Shown here in pieces: positions 1-7,642 of a stretch of 64,000 nt of DNA; position 1 is the first letter of the stretch, and each line of letters opens with the position of its first letter. The position numbers and the translations under genes were made by a program. The stretch lies in assembly GCF_005048265.1 (NCBI RefSeq), contig NZ_SUNH01000015.1, positions 1-64,000 of the forward strand. The letters run 5' to 3'. The DNA is from Paracoccus hibiscisoli (GTDB lineage: Bacteria > Pseudomonadota > Alphaproteobacteria > Rhodobacterales > Rhodobacteraceae). Under the pieces are notes generated by a model. It worked only from the letters and a program-made list of their open reading frames with translations, ran no database searches and was not told the DNA's origin.

Positions 1-164
1 GCCAGGGACCGTGGCGCAATATGCAGGATCTGGAAATGGCCACCCTCGGAAGGGTCGATTGGTTCAACAACAAGCGCCTGCTTGGCCCGATCGGAAACAT
101 CCCGCCAGCAGAGGCAGAACTGAACTTTCAAGTTCAGCGCGACATGCTCGATCTTGTCGCGTAA
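1..164 (+). pseudogene. IS3-family transposase OrfB, C-terminal fragment (partial at window edge)
   Basis: Codons 3-164 read through residues such as DLEMATL, VDWFNNKRLLGPIGN and PPAEAE to a TAA stop. This is the characteristic C-terminus of IS3-group OrfB (a DDE integrase-like transposase that cuts and joins the IS ends). The catalytic DDE residues would lie upstream, outside the window, so whether the full gene is intact cannot be judged. It may be a complete gene cut only by the window edge. Confidence 0.8.
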
Positions 165-203
165 AGTCAAGCTATAGGTCTCCGATAAATCCGGGGCGAT
201 TCA
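1..203 (+). mobile_element. 3' end of an IS3-family insertion sequence
   Basis: This is the right end of an IS3-family element whose left part lies outside the window. It holds the last codons of the orfB transposase, then an imperfect terminal repeat at about 178-203 (GTCTCCG...GGGGCGATTCA), which matches the usual IS3-type end. Immediately after position 203 the sequence becomes IS481-type transposase on the other strand, broken in mid-codon context, so the IS3 element most likely inserted into the IS481 element. The exact junction is inferred, because the other IS3 end is not in view. Confidence 0.75.
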
Positions 204-470
204 GTCTTCCTGTCCGCCTTATTGACGAGCTGGGTCACGGCAAACTTGCTTGTGCGGTCAATGCCGACGAACAAAAACAGTTTGCCTTCAGCGGTCTGCG
301 CCTCGGCGATGTCGATGTGAAAAACGCCGATGAGGTAGCGTTTGAACTTCTGCCGCTTCGGCTTGTCGCCTTCCACGTCAAGCAGTCGAGAGATACCGTG
401 ACGCGTGCCGGGCACCGATGCAGCGCCGAGCGTGTCAGGTGCGGGATGGATGGCTGCAGAGCATAGAGGC

Positions 471-518
471 GTTCTGCGCTACCAACGATCCCCCGGATCG
501 TTTGCTTCACGCTTGAAC
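471..518. repeat. Short palindromic insertion inside the IS481 transposase (copy A)
   Basis: About 48 nt interrupt the transposase between codons for LLPL and LYALQ. The centre is an inverted repeat: AACGATCC (484-491), CCC, GGATCGTT (495-502). A related palindrome occurs in copy B nearby. Replacement of only a few transposase bases by this block suggests a small mobile or REP-like element rather than random decay. Confidence 0.55.
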
Positions 519-659
519 TCCAGCGGCAGCAGCGCGTGCCGCCGGAAAGCCACGATGGTCGCTTCCTCGGCCTCGGTCAGGATCGTCGAACGCGGTTCTC
601 TCGGCCCGGTCTTGAGATCGTCGACCGTTTGTCGCTTGCGCCATTTCGCAATCGTCTTC

Positions 660-708
660 TGGCTCGTCGGGAAAACGATTCACTGGATCGTTTTCTGATC
701 CTCCTCAC
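660..708. repeat. Short palindromic insertion inside the IS481 transposase (copy B)
   Basis: About 49 nt lie between the codons for SRELG and KTIAKW of the transposase. The core is a perfect 9-bp inverted repeat GAAAACGAT (671-679) / ATCGTTTTC (687-695) with the 7-nt spacer TCACTGG. It shares the AACGAT...ATCGTT arms with copy A but has a different spacer. A third, GC-rich block at 749-792 interrupts the same gene but lacks these arms. Confidence 0.55.
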
Positions 709-898
709 TCCCCAACTCCCGACTCAGAGTCGCGAGCGAAGCTTGCGATCATTCGGGCCAGGCCCTCGGACCGATGGCGGGCCGGCCCTCGTTATTGCAG
801 CTCTGACGGCGTGCGTGGTCGTGGCGCTTCCGTGACGAACCTGACCCATAATGCATCCTTCCATTCCTCAGAAAGGATCGCACCATCAAACCGTGGGA

Positions 899-1717
899 TC
901 AAACAACTAGATATTTCTGACTTACCTTCCTGCCAGAAATGCTCTTGGCGTGGCGTAGATCGTCGCACCAGAGGGCGATGTCTTCAGGGGTCACCTTGCG
1001 GGCATCATCATGGCCAACGAATGTGCGCAGAGAGTCCAGCTTCTGTCGGAAGTCTCGGGCGGTCCTCTCGGGTTTCCCGTTGGCGAGGTGATCGCGTTCC
1101 CAGAGCTTGAACGCTTCGGTGATCGAGAAGTCAGCCGGGGAGGGTATCTGTTCGGGCACTTTGGTGGGGACCCATGCGGGGAACCTCTCGACCAGCTGGT
1201 CGGGGCGGAAGTCTCCTTGAGACCGGCGATGCTGGAAGTCGACCCATTCTTTGGCCACAATGTGCATCTGTCCGATGAGCCGACCGCGGCTGTAGTCATC
1301 GGCGTTCAGCCCCGCCTTGAGTAGCAGTCGGCCCGCATCGTCGCCATAATATTTGGCCAGTCCCTCAGGCGTGGCATCGGGCACCGACGACTTCTCCCGC
1401 AGGATTGCCCATAGCTGCGGTTCCCCCGGCTCTTGTTCAACCATCGTGTCGAGTACACGACGCCACTCACCAGCAAGGGCCACGAGTTGCGCGAAAGGTA
1501 TCATGCCCGGGCCTGAGCGCATGGCCTGCCACTCTTGCTGCAATTCCTCATAGCGAAGGGCGAACCGACGCTTTGCTTCTGCCGGGTCTTTTGTGCGGAG
1601 GGATTCTTCCAGGACCGGGCGGGCCCCGGAGCGCACCAGATCGGATGGTGACCGGACTGTCAGATAGTAAACGCCGGTCTTAGGATGCTTGATCGGACTG
1701 GGCATTCGGAGGGCCAT
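899..1717 (-). pseudogene. Tyrosine-recombinase integrase, N-terminal part, truncated by IS481
   Basis: The product starts MALRMPSPIKHPKTGVYYL at 1717 (an upstream ATG at 1753 is also in frame), matching the DUF6538-type N-terminus found on many phage and island integrases. Residues around 180-255 resemble a SAM-like core-binding domain. The frame ends inside the IS481 terminal sequence, so the catalytic domain with the R-K-H-R-H-Y residues is absent. It lies 3' of the tRNA-Thr gene, the normal place for the integrase of a tRNA-integrated element. The recombinase is dead unless supplied in trans. Confidence 0.75.
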
Positions 1718-1795
1718 GTATGCCACTTCTGTATACCACCGAGGGGGCTTCAAGCCTCTGAACTAGCACAAGTTTTTTATGTTATTCAAAAAAAG

Positions 1796-1870
1796 TGGTG
1801 CTGTGAGAGAGGATTGAACTCTCGACCTCACCCTTACCAAGGGTGTGCTCTACCACTGAGCTACCACAGC
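1796..1870 (-). tRNA. tRNA-Thr (anticodon GGT), CCA encoded
   Basis: The minus strand folds as a complete tRNA: a 7-bp acceptor stem starting GCTGTGG and closing TCACAGC, the D-arm GCTCAGTGGTAGAGC, an anticodon arm CACCCTT-GGT-AAGGGTG with GGT in the loop, a T-arm GAGAGTTCAATCCTCTC and an encoded CCA end. The anticodon reads ACC/ACU threonine codons. The truncated integrase lies just 3' of it, so its 3' end is the probable attachment site for the element to the left. Confidence 0.95.
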
Positions 1871-2007
1871 AACGTGAGGCGGCGTTTAGACAAAGGCCGC
1901 AGAGGGTGCAAGGGGGTCCGTGCGATTTTTCGGCATTTTGGCGAATGACCGCGCGCGGCGCGTGCGTTTGCTGGACGAGCGGCGCGCGCGGCGCTAACAG
2001 ATCAGCC

Positions 2008-2199
2008 ATGACCGACCGTGACCCGGACAAGACACAGGCCCAGAGCCGCGACGAACGCCTCCGCCAGGCGCTGCGGGCGAATCTGGCGCGGCGCAAGCAG
2101 CAGGCCCGCGCCCGCGCCGGCACGGGCGGAGCAGGCACGGACGGAACCGACAACAAGACCACCCCGGACGCGGGCGGCGAGACAGGCAAGGACAGCTGA
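2008..2199 (+). CDS. Small charged hypothetical protein upstream of murA
   Basis: A 63-residue hydrophilic protein with an Arg/Gln/Asp-rich N-terminal half ([19 protein letters not shown]) that could form a helix, and a Gly/Thr/Asp-rich disordered tail. The ATG at 2008 is chosen because the coding signature begins there; a longer frame reaches back into the tRNA region. The stop overlaps the murA start by one base (TGATG), so translational coupling is likely. No enzyme motif is seen. Small proteins of this kind precede murA in related genomes from memory, but the function is unknown. Confidence 0.7.
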   Translation: MTDRDPDKTQAQSRDERLRQALRANLARRKQQARARAGTGGAGTDGTDNKTTPDAGGETGKDS

Positions 2200-3476
2200 T
2201 GGACCAGATCATCGTCACCGGGAACGGCCCCCTCAAGGGAGAGATCCCAATCGCCGGCGCCAAGAACGCCTGCCTGACGCTGATGCCCGCGACGCTGCTG
2301 ACGGATCAGCCGCTGACGCTGACCAACGCGCCGCGCCTGTCCGACATCCGCACCATGACCGCGCTGCTGGGATCGCTTGGGGCCGAGGTCGCCAGCCTGC
2401 AGGAGGGTCAGGTCCTGGCGCTGTCCAGCCATGCGATGACCAGCCACCGCGCGGAATACGACATCGTGCGCAAGATGCGCGCCTCGATTCTGGTGCTGGG
2501 GCCGATGCTGGCGCGCGACGGCGTGGCCGAGGTGTCGCTGCCCGGCGGCTGCGCGATCGGCGCGCGACCCGTCGACCTGCATCTGCGCGCGCTGGAGGCG
2601 ATGGGCGCGACGCTGGACCTGTGCGAGGGCTATGTGCATGCCAAGGCGCCGTCGGGGGGCCTCAAGGGCGCGGTCTTCGAATTCCCGGTCGTGTCGGTGG
2701 GCGCCACCGAGAACGCGCTGATGGCCGCCACCCTGGCACGCGGCACGACCGTCCTGAAGAACGCCGCGCGCGAGCCCGAGATCGTCGATCTGGCCCGCTG
2801 CCTGCGCGCGATGGGCGCGCAGATCGAGGGCGAGGGCACCGGCACGATCATCATCCACGGCGTCCAGGCGCTGCACGGGGCGACGCATCCGGTGGTCACC
2901 GACCGGATCGAGCTGGGCACCTATATGCTGGCGCCCGCCATGTGCGGCGGCGAGGTCGAGCTGCTGGGCGGCCGGATCGAGCTGCTGGCGGCGTTCTGCG
3001 AAAAGCTGGACGAGGCCGGGATCAGCGTCGAGGAGACGCCGCGCGGCCTCAAGGTCGCGCGCAAGAATGGCCGCGTGCGCGCCGTGAACGTGCGGACCGA
3101 GCCCTTCCCCGGTTTCCCCACCGACCTGCAGGCGCAGTTCATGGCGCTGATGTGCACCGCCGACGGCACATCGGTGCTGGAGGAGACGATCTTTGAGAAC
3201 CGCTTCATGCATGCGCCCGAGCTGACCCGCATGGGCGCGCAGATCGAGGTCCATGGCGGCCACGCCACCGTCACCGGGGTCGAGAGCCTGCGCGGGGCGC
3301 CCGTGATGGCCACCGACCTGCGCGCATCCGTCAGCCTGATCCTGGCCGGAATGGCCGCGCAGGGCACCACCACCGTCAGCCGCGTCTATCACCTGGATCG
3401 CGGATACGAGCATGTCGTGCGCAAGCTGCGCGGCGTGGGCGCCCATATCGAACGCGTGAAAGAGGAGGCCGCATGA
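2199..3476 (+). CDS. murA: UDP-N-acetylglucosamine 1-carboxyvinyltransferase
   Basis: Transfers enolpyruvate from phosphoenolpyruvate to UDP-GlcNAc, the first committed cytoplasmic step of peptidoglycan synthesis and the target of fosfomycin. The 425-residue length is normal for the family. The GAKNA motif (Lys22-Asn23, substrate binding) and the catalytic cysteine in GGCAIGARP (Cys118) are present; a Cys here predicts the fosfomycin-sensitive form. It is coupled to the small gene upstream and overlaps the DUF2948 gene by four bases (ATGA), so the three form an operon. Confidence 0.97.
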   Translation: MDQIIVTGNGPLKGEIPIAGAKNACLTLMPATLLTDQPLTLTNAPRLSDIRTMTALLGSLGAEVASLQEGQVLALSSHAMTSHRAEYDIVRKMRASILVLGPMLARDGVAEVSLPGGCAIGARPVDLHLRALEAMGATLDLCEGYVHAKAPSGGLKGAVFEFPVVSVGATENALMAATLARGTTVLKNAAREPEIVDLARCLRAMGAQIEGEGTGTIIIHGVQALHGATHPVVTDRIELGTYMLAPAMCGGEVELLGGRIELLAAFCEKLDEAGISVEETPRGLKVARKNGRVRAVNVRTEPFPGFPTDLQAQFMALMCTADGTSVLEETIFENRFMHAPELTRMGAQIEVHGGHATVTGVESLRGAPVMATDLRASVSLILAGMAAQGTTTVSRVYHLDRGYEHVVRKLRGVGAHIERVKEEAA

Positions 3477-3949
3477 CAGGCGACGCCCGCTTTTCCGATG
3501 CCGACCCCCGTCCCCTGGCCCTGAAGGCCGAGGATGAGGTCGACCTGCGCATCCTGTCCTCGCTGTTGCAGGACGCGGTGCTGACCGGGTCCGACATCAG
3601 CCACGACCCCAGGGCGCGGCGGCTGGCGCTGCTGGTCACGCGTTTCCGGTGGGAGGACGCCGCCGAGGCCCAGACCGAGGGCCGCGCGTTCGAGCGTGTC
3701 CGTTCGGTCCTGGTGATCGGCGACGTGATGCGGGTGGTCAGCGACGGCGTGGGTCGCGATGCGGACACCGTCCTGTCGCTGCTGGCGATCCGCTGGCAGC
3801 CGGGCGAGGACGGCACCGGCCGCCTGTCGCTGGATTTCGCCGGCGACGGCACGATCCTGGCTGAGGTCGAGTGCATCAACCTGGACCTGCGCGACGTGAC
3901 GCGGCCCCATGCCGCCGTGTCGGGCAAGGCGCCGCGGCACCCGGACTAG
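3473..3949 (+). CDS. DUF2948 family protein
   Basis: A 158-residue soluble protein without signal peptide or membrane segment. It shows the family pattern: an N-terminal [20 protein letters not shown], then [24 protein letters not shown] sequence and a C-terminal [10 protein letters not shown]. The ATGA overlap with murA shows translational coupling. The family is a conserved alphaproteobacterial set found beside murA and hisD; its biochemical role is not known. The assignment rests on remembered family features and on position. Confidence 0.8.
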   Translation: MTGDARFSDADPRPLALKAEDEVDLRILSSLLQDAVLTGSDISHDPRARRLALLVTRFRWEDAAEAQTEGRAFERVRSVLVIGDVMRVVSDGVGRDADTVLSLLAIRWQPGEDGTGRLSLDFAGDGTILAEVECINLDLRDVTRPHAAVSGKAPRHPD

Positions 3950-4063
3950 GACGCGCCCGGCGTTTCGGGCAGAGGACAGACCCGCGGCATCCTGTCCGCG
4001 CCCCGGTGCTTGAGGCGGCCAGGGGTGCGGGGTAGGCCCGCGCGGGAACCAAGGGGAATGATG

Positions 4064-5377
4064 ATGCCGGTTTTTCTGAACATCGCGGATGCGGATTTCG
4101 AGCAGGGCTTTGCGGCCATGCTGGGCGCCAAGCGCGAGGATTCGACCGATGTGAACGACGCGGTCACCGCCATCATCCGCGATGTGCGCGACCGGGGCGA
4201 CGCGGCCCTGTGCGACCTGACGGCGCGGTTCGACCGGTTGCAGCTGACCCCCGCGACCCTGCGCTTTTCCCCCGAGGAGATCGCCGAGCAGGTGGCCCGC
4301 GTCACGCCTGAGGACCGCGCCGCCCTGGCCCTGGCCGCGGAACGCATCCGCGCCTATCACGCCCGCCAGATGCCCGAGGATGCCTCCTGGACCGACCCCG
4401 AGGGCGCGACCTTGGGCTGGCGATGGAGCGCGGTTTCGGCCGCGGGCCTTTATGTGCCGGGCGGGCAGGCGGCCTATCCCTCCAGCGTGCTGATGAACGC
4501 GATCCCGGCGCGGGTGGCCGGGGTGGAACGGCTGGTCATCTGCGTGCCGACGCCCGACGGGGTGATCAACCCGCTGGTCCTGCTTGCGGCGCAGCTGTCC
4601 GGGGTGGACGAGATCTATCGCATCGGCGGCGCACAAGCGGTGGCGGCGCTGGCCTATGGCACCGATACCATCGCGCCGGTGGACAAGATCACCGGGCCGG
4701 GCAACGCCTATGTCGCGGCGGCCAAGCGGCAGGTCTTTGGCCGCGTGGGCATCGACATGATCGCGGGGCCGTCCGAGGTTCTGGTGATTGCCGACGGTGA
4801 TCAGAATCCCGACTGGCTGGCCTGGGACCTGCTGGCGCAGGCCGAACATGATGCCGACGCGCAGTCGATCCTGATCACCACCGATCCGACCATGGCGCAG
4901 GCGGTGGCGGCGGCGGTCGAGCGCATCATCCCGACGCTGGACCGCGCGGCCATCGCGGGCGCCAGCTGGCGCGATTACGGGACGGTGATCGTGGTCGATG
5001 ATCTGGACCGGGCCGCCGCCCTGTCGAACCGCATCGCGCCTGAGCATCTGGAGCTGTGCGTGGCCGACCCCGACGCCTTGGCCGCCAAATGCATCCATGC
5101 CGGCGCAATCTTTCTGGGCGCGCATACGCCCGAGGCGGTGGGTGACTATGTCAGCGGGCCGAATCACGTCCTGCCCACGGCCCGGTCGGCGCGGTTCAGT
5201 TCCGGCCTGTCGGTGATGGATTTCCTGAAACGCACGACCATGGCGCGGCTGACGCCGGGGGCATTGGCCGCGATTGGCCCCGCCGCGGTGCGCCTGGCCG
5301 CATCCGAGGGCTTGCAGGCGCATGGCGCTTCGGTTCAGGCTCGGCTTGGGACCTTGAACGAAAGGCTGCCGGAATGA
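4064..5377 (+). CDS. hisD: Histidinol dehydrogenase
   Basis: Oxidises L-histidinol to L-histidine with two NAD+, the last two steps of histidine synthesis, using one zinc per subunit. Visible family features are GPGNAYVAAAKRQVFG and DMIAGPSEVLVIAD (the HisD signature), APEHLELC with the catalytic Glu-His pair, and SGPNHVLPT near the zinc site. Three ATGs stand in a row at 4058-4066; the third is used because AAGGGGA at 4051-4057 then has a good spacing, giving 437 residues. Its stop overlaps the next start (ATGA). Confidence 0.96.
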   Translation: MPVFLNIADADFEQGFAAMLGAKREDSTDVNDAVTAIIRDVRDRGDAALCDLTARFDRLQLTPATLRFSPEEIAEQVARVTPEDRAALALAAERIRAYHARQMPEDASWTDPEGATLGWRWSAVSAAGLYVPGGQAAYPSSVLMNAIPARVAGVERLVICVPTPDGVINPLVLLAAQLSGVDEIYRIGGAQAVAALAYGTDTIAPVDKITGPGNAYVAAAKRQVFGRVGIDMIAGPSEVLVIADGDQNPDWLAWDLLAQAEHDADAQSILITTDPTMAQAVAAAVERIIPTLDRAAIAGASWRDYGTVIVVDDLDRAAALSNRIAPEHLELCVADPDALAAKCIHAGAIFLGAHTPEAVGDYVSGPNHVLPTARSARFSSGLSVMDFLKRTTMARLTPGALAAIGPAAVRLAASEGLQAHGASVQARLGTLNERLPE

Positions 5378-5853
5378 GCCGCATCACCCGGATCGAGATC
5401 GACGACAGCGCCATCGCCCCCGCCACCCCCGAGATGGAGCAGGAGCGGCGCGTCGCGATCTTTGATCTGATCGAGGATAACAGCTTTGCCGTGCCTGGCC
5501 GCGACGGGGGGGCGGCGCCCGACGGCCCCTTCGTGCTGGAGCTGTGCATCCGCGAGGGGCGGCTGGTCTTTGACGTCACCACCGAGGACGCGACCAAGGT
5601 GGCCGAGTTCCACCTGTCGCTTGGCCCCTTCCGGCAGGTGGTCAAGGATTACTTCCAGATCTGCCAAAGCTATTTCGACGCGGTCAAGCGCCTGCCCCCC
5701 GCCCAGATCGAGGCGATCGACATGGCCCGGCGCGGCATCCACAATGAGGGCGCACGCACCCTGCAGGAGCGGTTGGAGGGCAAGGCCAGCCTGGACATCG
5801 ACACCGCGCGCCGCCTGTTCACGCTGATCTGTGCGCTGATCCCGCAGGGCTGA
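5374..5853 (+). CDS. UPF0262 family protein
   Basis: A 159-residue cytosolic protein that matches UPF0262 (ITRIEIDD start; FHLSLGPFRQVVKDYFQICQSYFDAV centre; ARRGIHNEGA late). It overlaps hisD by four bases and sits four bases before the phosphatase gene, so it is co-translated with both. The family is conserved in alphaproteobacteria next to hisD and has no established activity. No catalytic motif can be pointed to. Confidence 0.85.
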   Translation: MSRITRIEIDDSAIAPATPEMEQERRVAIFDLIEDNSFAVPGRDGGAAPDGPFVLELCIREGRLVFDVTTEDATKVAEFHLSLGPFRQVVKDYFQICQSYFDAVKRLPPAQIEAIDMARRGIHNEGARTLQERLEGKASLDIDTARRLFTLICALIPQG

Positions 5854-5857
5854 ACCG

Positions 5858-6325
5858 ATGGCGCAGGACAAGATCCCCTCATCGGTCCTGTTCTGCTGCG
5901 ATCACAATGCCATCCGCTCTCCCATGGCGGAGGGCATGATGAAGCGGTTCTATGGCCGCGCGGCCTATGTCCAGTCCGCCGGGGTCAAGAATGACCTGGA
6001 GGTGGACGGATTCGCCATTGCCGTCTGCGACGAGATCGGCGTGCCCATCGCCAACCACCGCAGCCGCAGCTTTGAGGAAATGCAGGACTGGGGCGACGAT
6101 CTGAGCCAGTTCGACCTGATCGTCGCCCTGTCGCCCGCCAGTCAGCGCATGGCGCTGGAGATGACGCGCCATGCGCATCTGGAGGTCGAATACTGGCCCA
6201 TCATGGACCCGACCGGCTTGGCCGAGGGCCGCGAGGCGCGCCTGGCCGCCTATCGCCAGACCCGCGACCAGATCGAGGCCCGGATGCGCGACCGCTTTGG
6301 CCCGCCCCACGCGGATAAGGCCTAG
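5858..6325 (+). CDS. Low-molecular-weight protein-tyrosine-phosphatase-like protein
   Basis: 155 residues of the LMW-PTP/ArsC-like fold. The phosphate-binding loop is C-D-H-N-A-I-R-S (Cys14-X5-Arg20-Ser21) close to the N-terminus as expected. The C-terminal WPIMDPTG supplies the aspartate of the family's DP motif. Likely reaction: hydrolysis of phosphotyrosine or a related phosphomonoester through a cysteinyl-phosphate; the substrate is unknown. The hisD/UPF0262/phosphatase trio is a usual alphaproteobacterial arrangement. Its stop codon overlaps the stop of the convergent DUF1127 gene. Confidence 0.85.
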   Translation: MAQDKIPSSVLFCCDHNAIRSPMAEGMMKRFYGRAAYVQSAGVKNDLEVDGFAIAVCDEIGVPIANHRSRSFEEMQDWGDDLSQFDLIVALSPASQRMALEMTRHAHLEVEYWPIMDPTGLAEGREARLAAYRQTRDQIEARMRDRFGPPHADKA

Positions 6326-6549
6326 CGGCGCCAGTGGCGCGGCACGTCCCACAGGGGGCGGGCGATCTCGGCCTCGACATCGTCGCGGGTCAGGCCGATG
6401 TCGCGCAGATGATCATCCGACAGGCGCGACAGGTCGATGCGGGTGCGGCGGACGTCCAGCATGGTCAGCAGACGCTCCAGCCAGGGCTTGCGCGGGATGA
6501 TCCCGTGGCCGGTGACGACGCGCAGAAGGGCGGTGGATCGGGCAGACAT
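6322..6549 (-). CDS. DUF1127 domain small protein
   Basis: A 75-residue basic protein with the DUF1127 pattern LSRLSDDHLRDIGLTRDDVEAE in its second half. Proteins of this family are short, often RNA-binding or regulatory, and in some alphaproteobacteria affect phosphate, RNA or stress physiology. GGAG stands at good spacing before the ATG. It is transcribed divergently from the LysR gene, with a dyad in the shared 145-bp region, so it may be the LysR target. Confidence 0.8.
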   Translation of the reverse strand: MSARSTALLRVVTGHGIIPRKPWLERLLTMLDVRRTRIDLSRLSDDHLRDIGLTRDDVEAEIARPLWDVPRHWRR

Positions 6550-6581
6550 GGTTCAACTCCGCTGATGGAACGTATCACGAA

Positions 6582-6611
6582 ATCAGATGTATCAGTCATC
6601 GTTCATCTGAT
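6582..6611. promoter_or_regulatory. Candidate operator dyad between DUF1127 and lysR genes
   Basis: A perfect inverted repeat ATCAGATG (6582-6589) / CATCTGAT (6604-6611) with a 14-nt spacer lies in an AT-richer divergent intergenic region. LysR regulators usually bind such dyads between their own gene and a divergent target. Binding is inference. Confidence 0.4.
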
Positions 6612-6694
6612 ATGTTGATTGGTATCGCCTTCCGGGTTATCTGTGAAACGAATGGTTTTGATGCAACCCATCACCGGAACTGAAGGATCGACCC

Positions 6695-7558
6695 ATGCGC
6701 AACCTGGATATCGGCACGTTGCGATCGCTGCAGGCGGTGGCCGAATACGGCGCCGTCACCCGCGCCGCCGAGGCGCTGAACATGACCCAGAGCGCGCTGT
6801 CCATGCAGATGCGGCGGCTGGAGGATCTGTTCGGCCGCCCCATGCTGGACAAGGCCGGGCGCGGCGTCGTGCTGTCGGATTTCGCCCAGGATCTGCTGGG
6901 GGAAAGCCGCAAGATGGTGGCGCTGAACGACGCGATCCTGTCGCGCTTTACCGGGGCGCGGCCCGACATGCGGCTGCGGGTGGGTCTGACCAGCGACTGG
7001 CTGTTCACCAAGGTGGCCCAGACCGTGCGCGCCTTTCGCCGCGACCATCCCCAGGTCGAGCTGGTGATCAACGACGCCCGCAGCAAGGACCTGCGCGCCC
7101 AGATGAAGCGCGGAGAGCATGACGTGATCCTGACCACCGAATTCGACGCGCCCCCCGGCGCGATCCATCTGGCCAAGGTCGATCTGGCCTGGTTCGGGGC
7201 CACCGGCGGGCAGGCCTGGTCGGAACGCCCGCTGCCGATCGCGAATTCGCCGCATTGCGCCTATTACCCGGTCGGCATGGCCGCGCTGGATCAGGCGGGC
7301 ATCGAATGGGTTCAGGTCGTCGGAGAGGGCGGCAGCGATACCTGGCGCGTGCTGGCCGCCGCCGATCTGGGGGTGACGCTGCTGCCGCGTGGCATCCAGC
7401 AGCCGGGGCTGGAGGTTCTGGATCACGGCGGCGCGCTGCCGCCGCTGCCGCCGACCTGGCTGAACGTCTATGTCGCCGAAGGGCCGGCCCGCCAGGTGGC
7501 CGCCGATTTCGCGGGCTATCTGCGCCAGGTCGTCTGCGAGGTCGCCGCCGCCGCCTGA
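6695..7558 (+). CDS. LysR family transcriptional regulator
   Basis: 287 residues. The N-terminal helix-turn-helix is clear (LRSLQAVAEYGAVTRAAEALNMTQSALSMQMRRLED, about residues 9-43), followed by the linker helix and a C-terminal type 2 periplasmic-binding-like effector domain from about residue 92. The effector is not evident. It is divergent from the DUF1127 gene. No catabolic or biosynthetic partner is adjacent except the broken methyltransferase downstream, so its regulon cannot be read from context. Confidence 0.9.
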   Translation: MRNLDIGTLRSLQAVAEYGAVTRAAEALNMTQSALSMQMRRLEDLFGRPMLDKAGRGVVLSDFAQDLLGESRKMVALNDAILSRFTGARPDMRLRVGLTSDWLFTKVAQTVRAFRRDHPQVELVINDARSKDLRAQMKRGEHDVILTTEFDAPPGAIHLAKVDLAWFGATGGQAWSERPLPIANSPHCAYYPVGMAALDQAGIEWVQVVGEGGSDTWRVLAAADLGVTLLPRGIQQPGLEVLDHGGALPPLPPTWLNVYVAEGPARQVAADFAGYLRQVVCEVAAAA

Positions 7559-7642
7559 TGCCGACAATTCGACCGATGGGGCGGCTTGACGTCGCGCCCG
7601 GCGATCTGCGACCCATAGTGTGTCTCAGAAGGATGCGGCGCG

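Larger units (their letters stand above)
204..849 (-). pseudogene. IS481-family transposase, frame-disrupted and truncated
   Basis: Reading from an ATG at 849, fragments appear in order: the N-terminus MGQVRHGSATTTHAVRAAI, a helix-turn-helix piece RSQASLATLSRELG, then KTIAKWRKRQ, then EEATIVAFRRHALLPL, then LYALQPSIPHLTRSALHRC, and finally the start of the integrase core (FHIDIAEAQTAEGKLFLFVGIDRTSKFAVTQLV). The pieces lie in different frames and are separated by three stretches of about 44-49 nt that do not belong to the protein. The C-terminal DDE half is missing beyond about 204. It cannot encode an active transposase. Confidence 0.8.
204..907 (-). mobile_element. IS481-family element remnant, interrupted by IS3
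   Basis: The region carries a decayed IS481-type transposase on the minus strand. Its start side ends near 875-907 with TTTGATCCCACGG, which looks like the terminal inverted repeat. The element sits directly against the truncated integrase gene, whose reading frame runs into the IS end at about 907. The distal half of the element is absent: the IS3 end takes over at about 203. It therefore marks two successive insertions at one spot. Confidence 0.7.

Noticed and set aside
1988..1999. GGCGCTAACAG before the murA operon as a CceR site
   Set aside because: Only a half-site, 9 of 14 matches, in a run of GC repeats.
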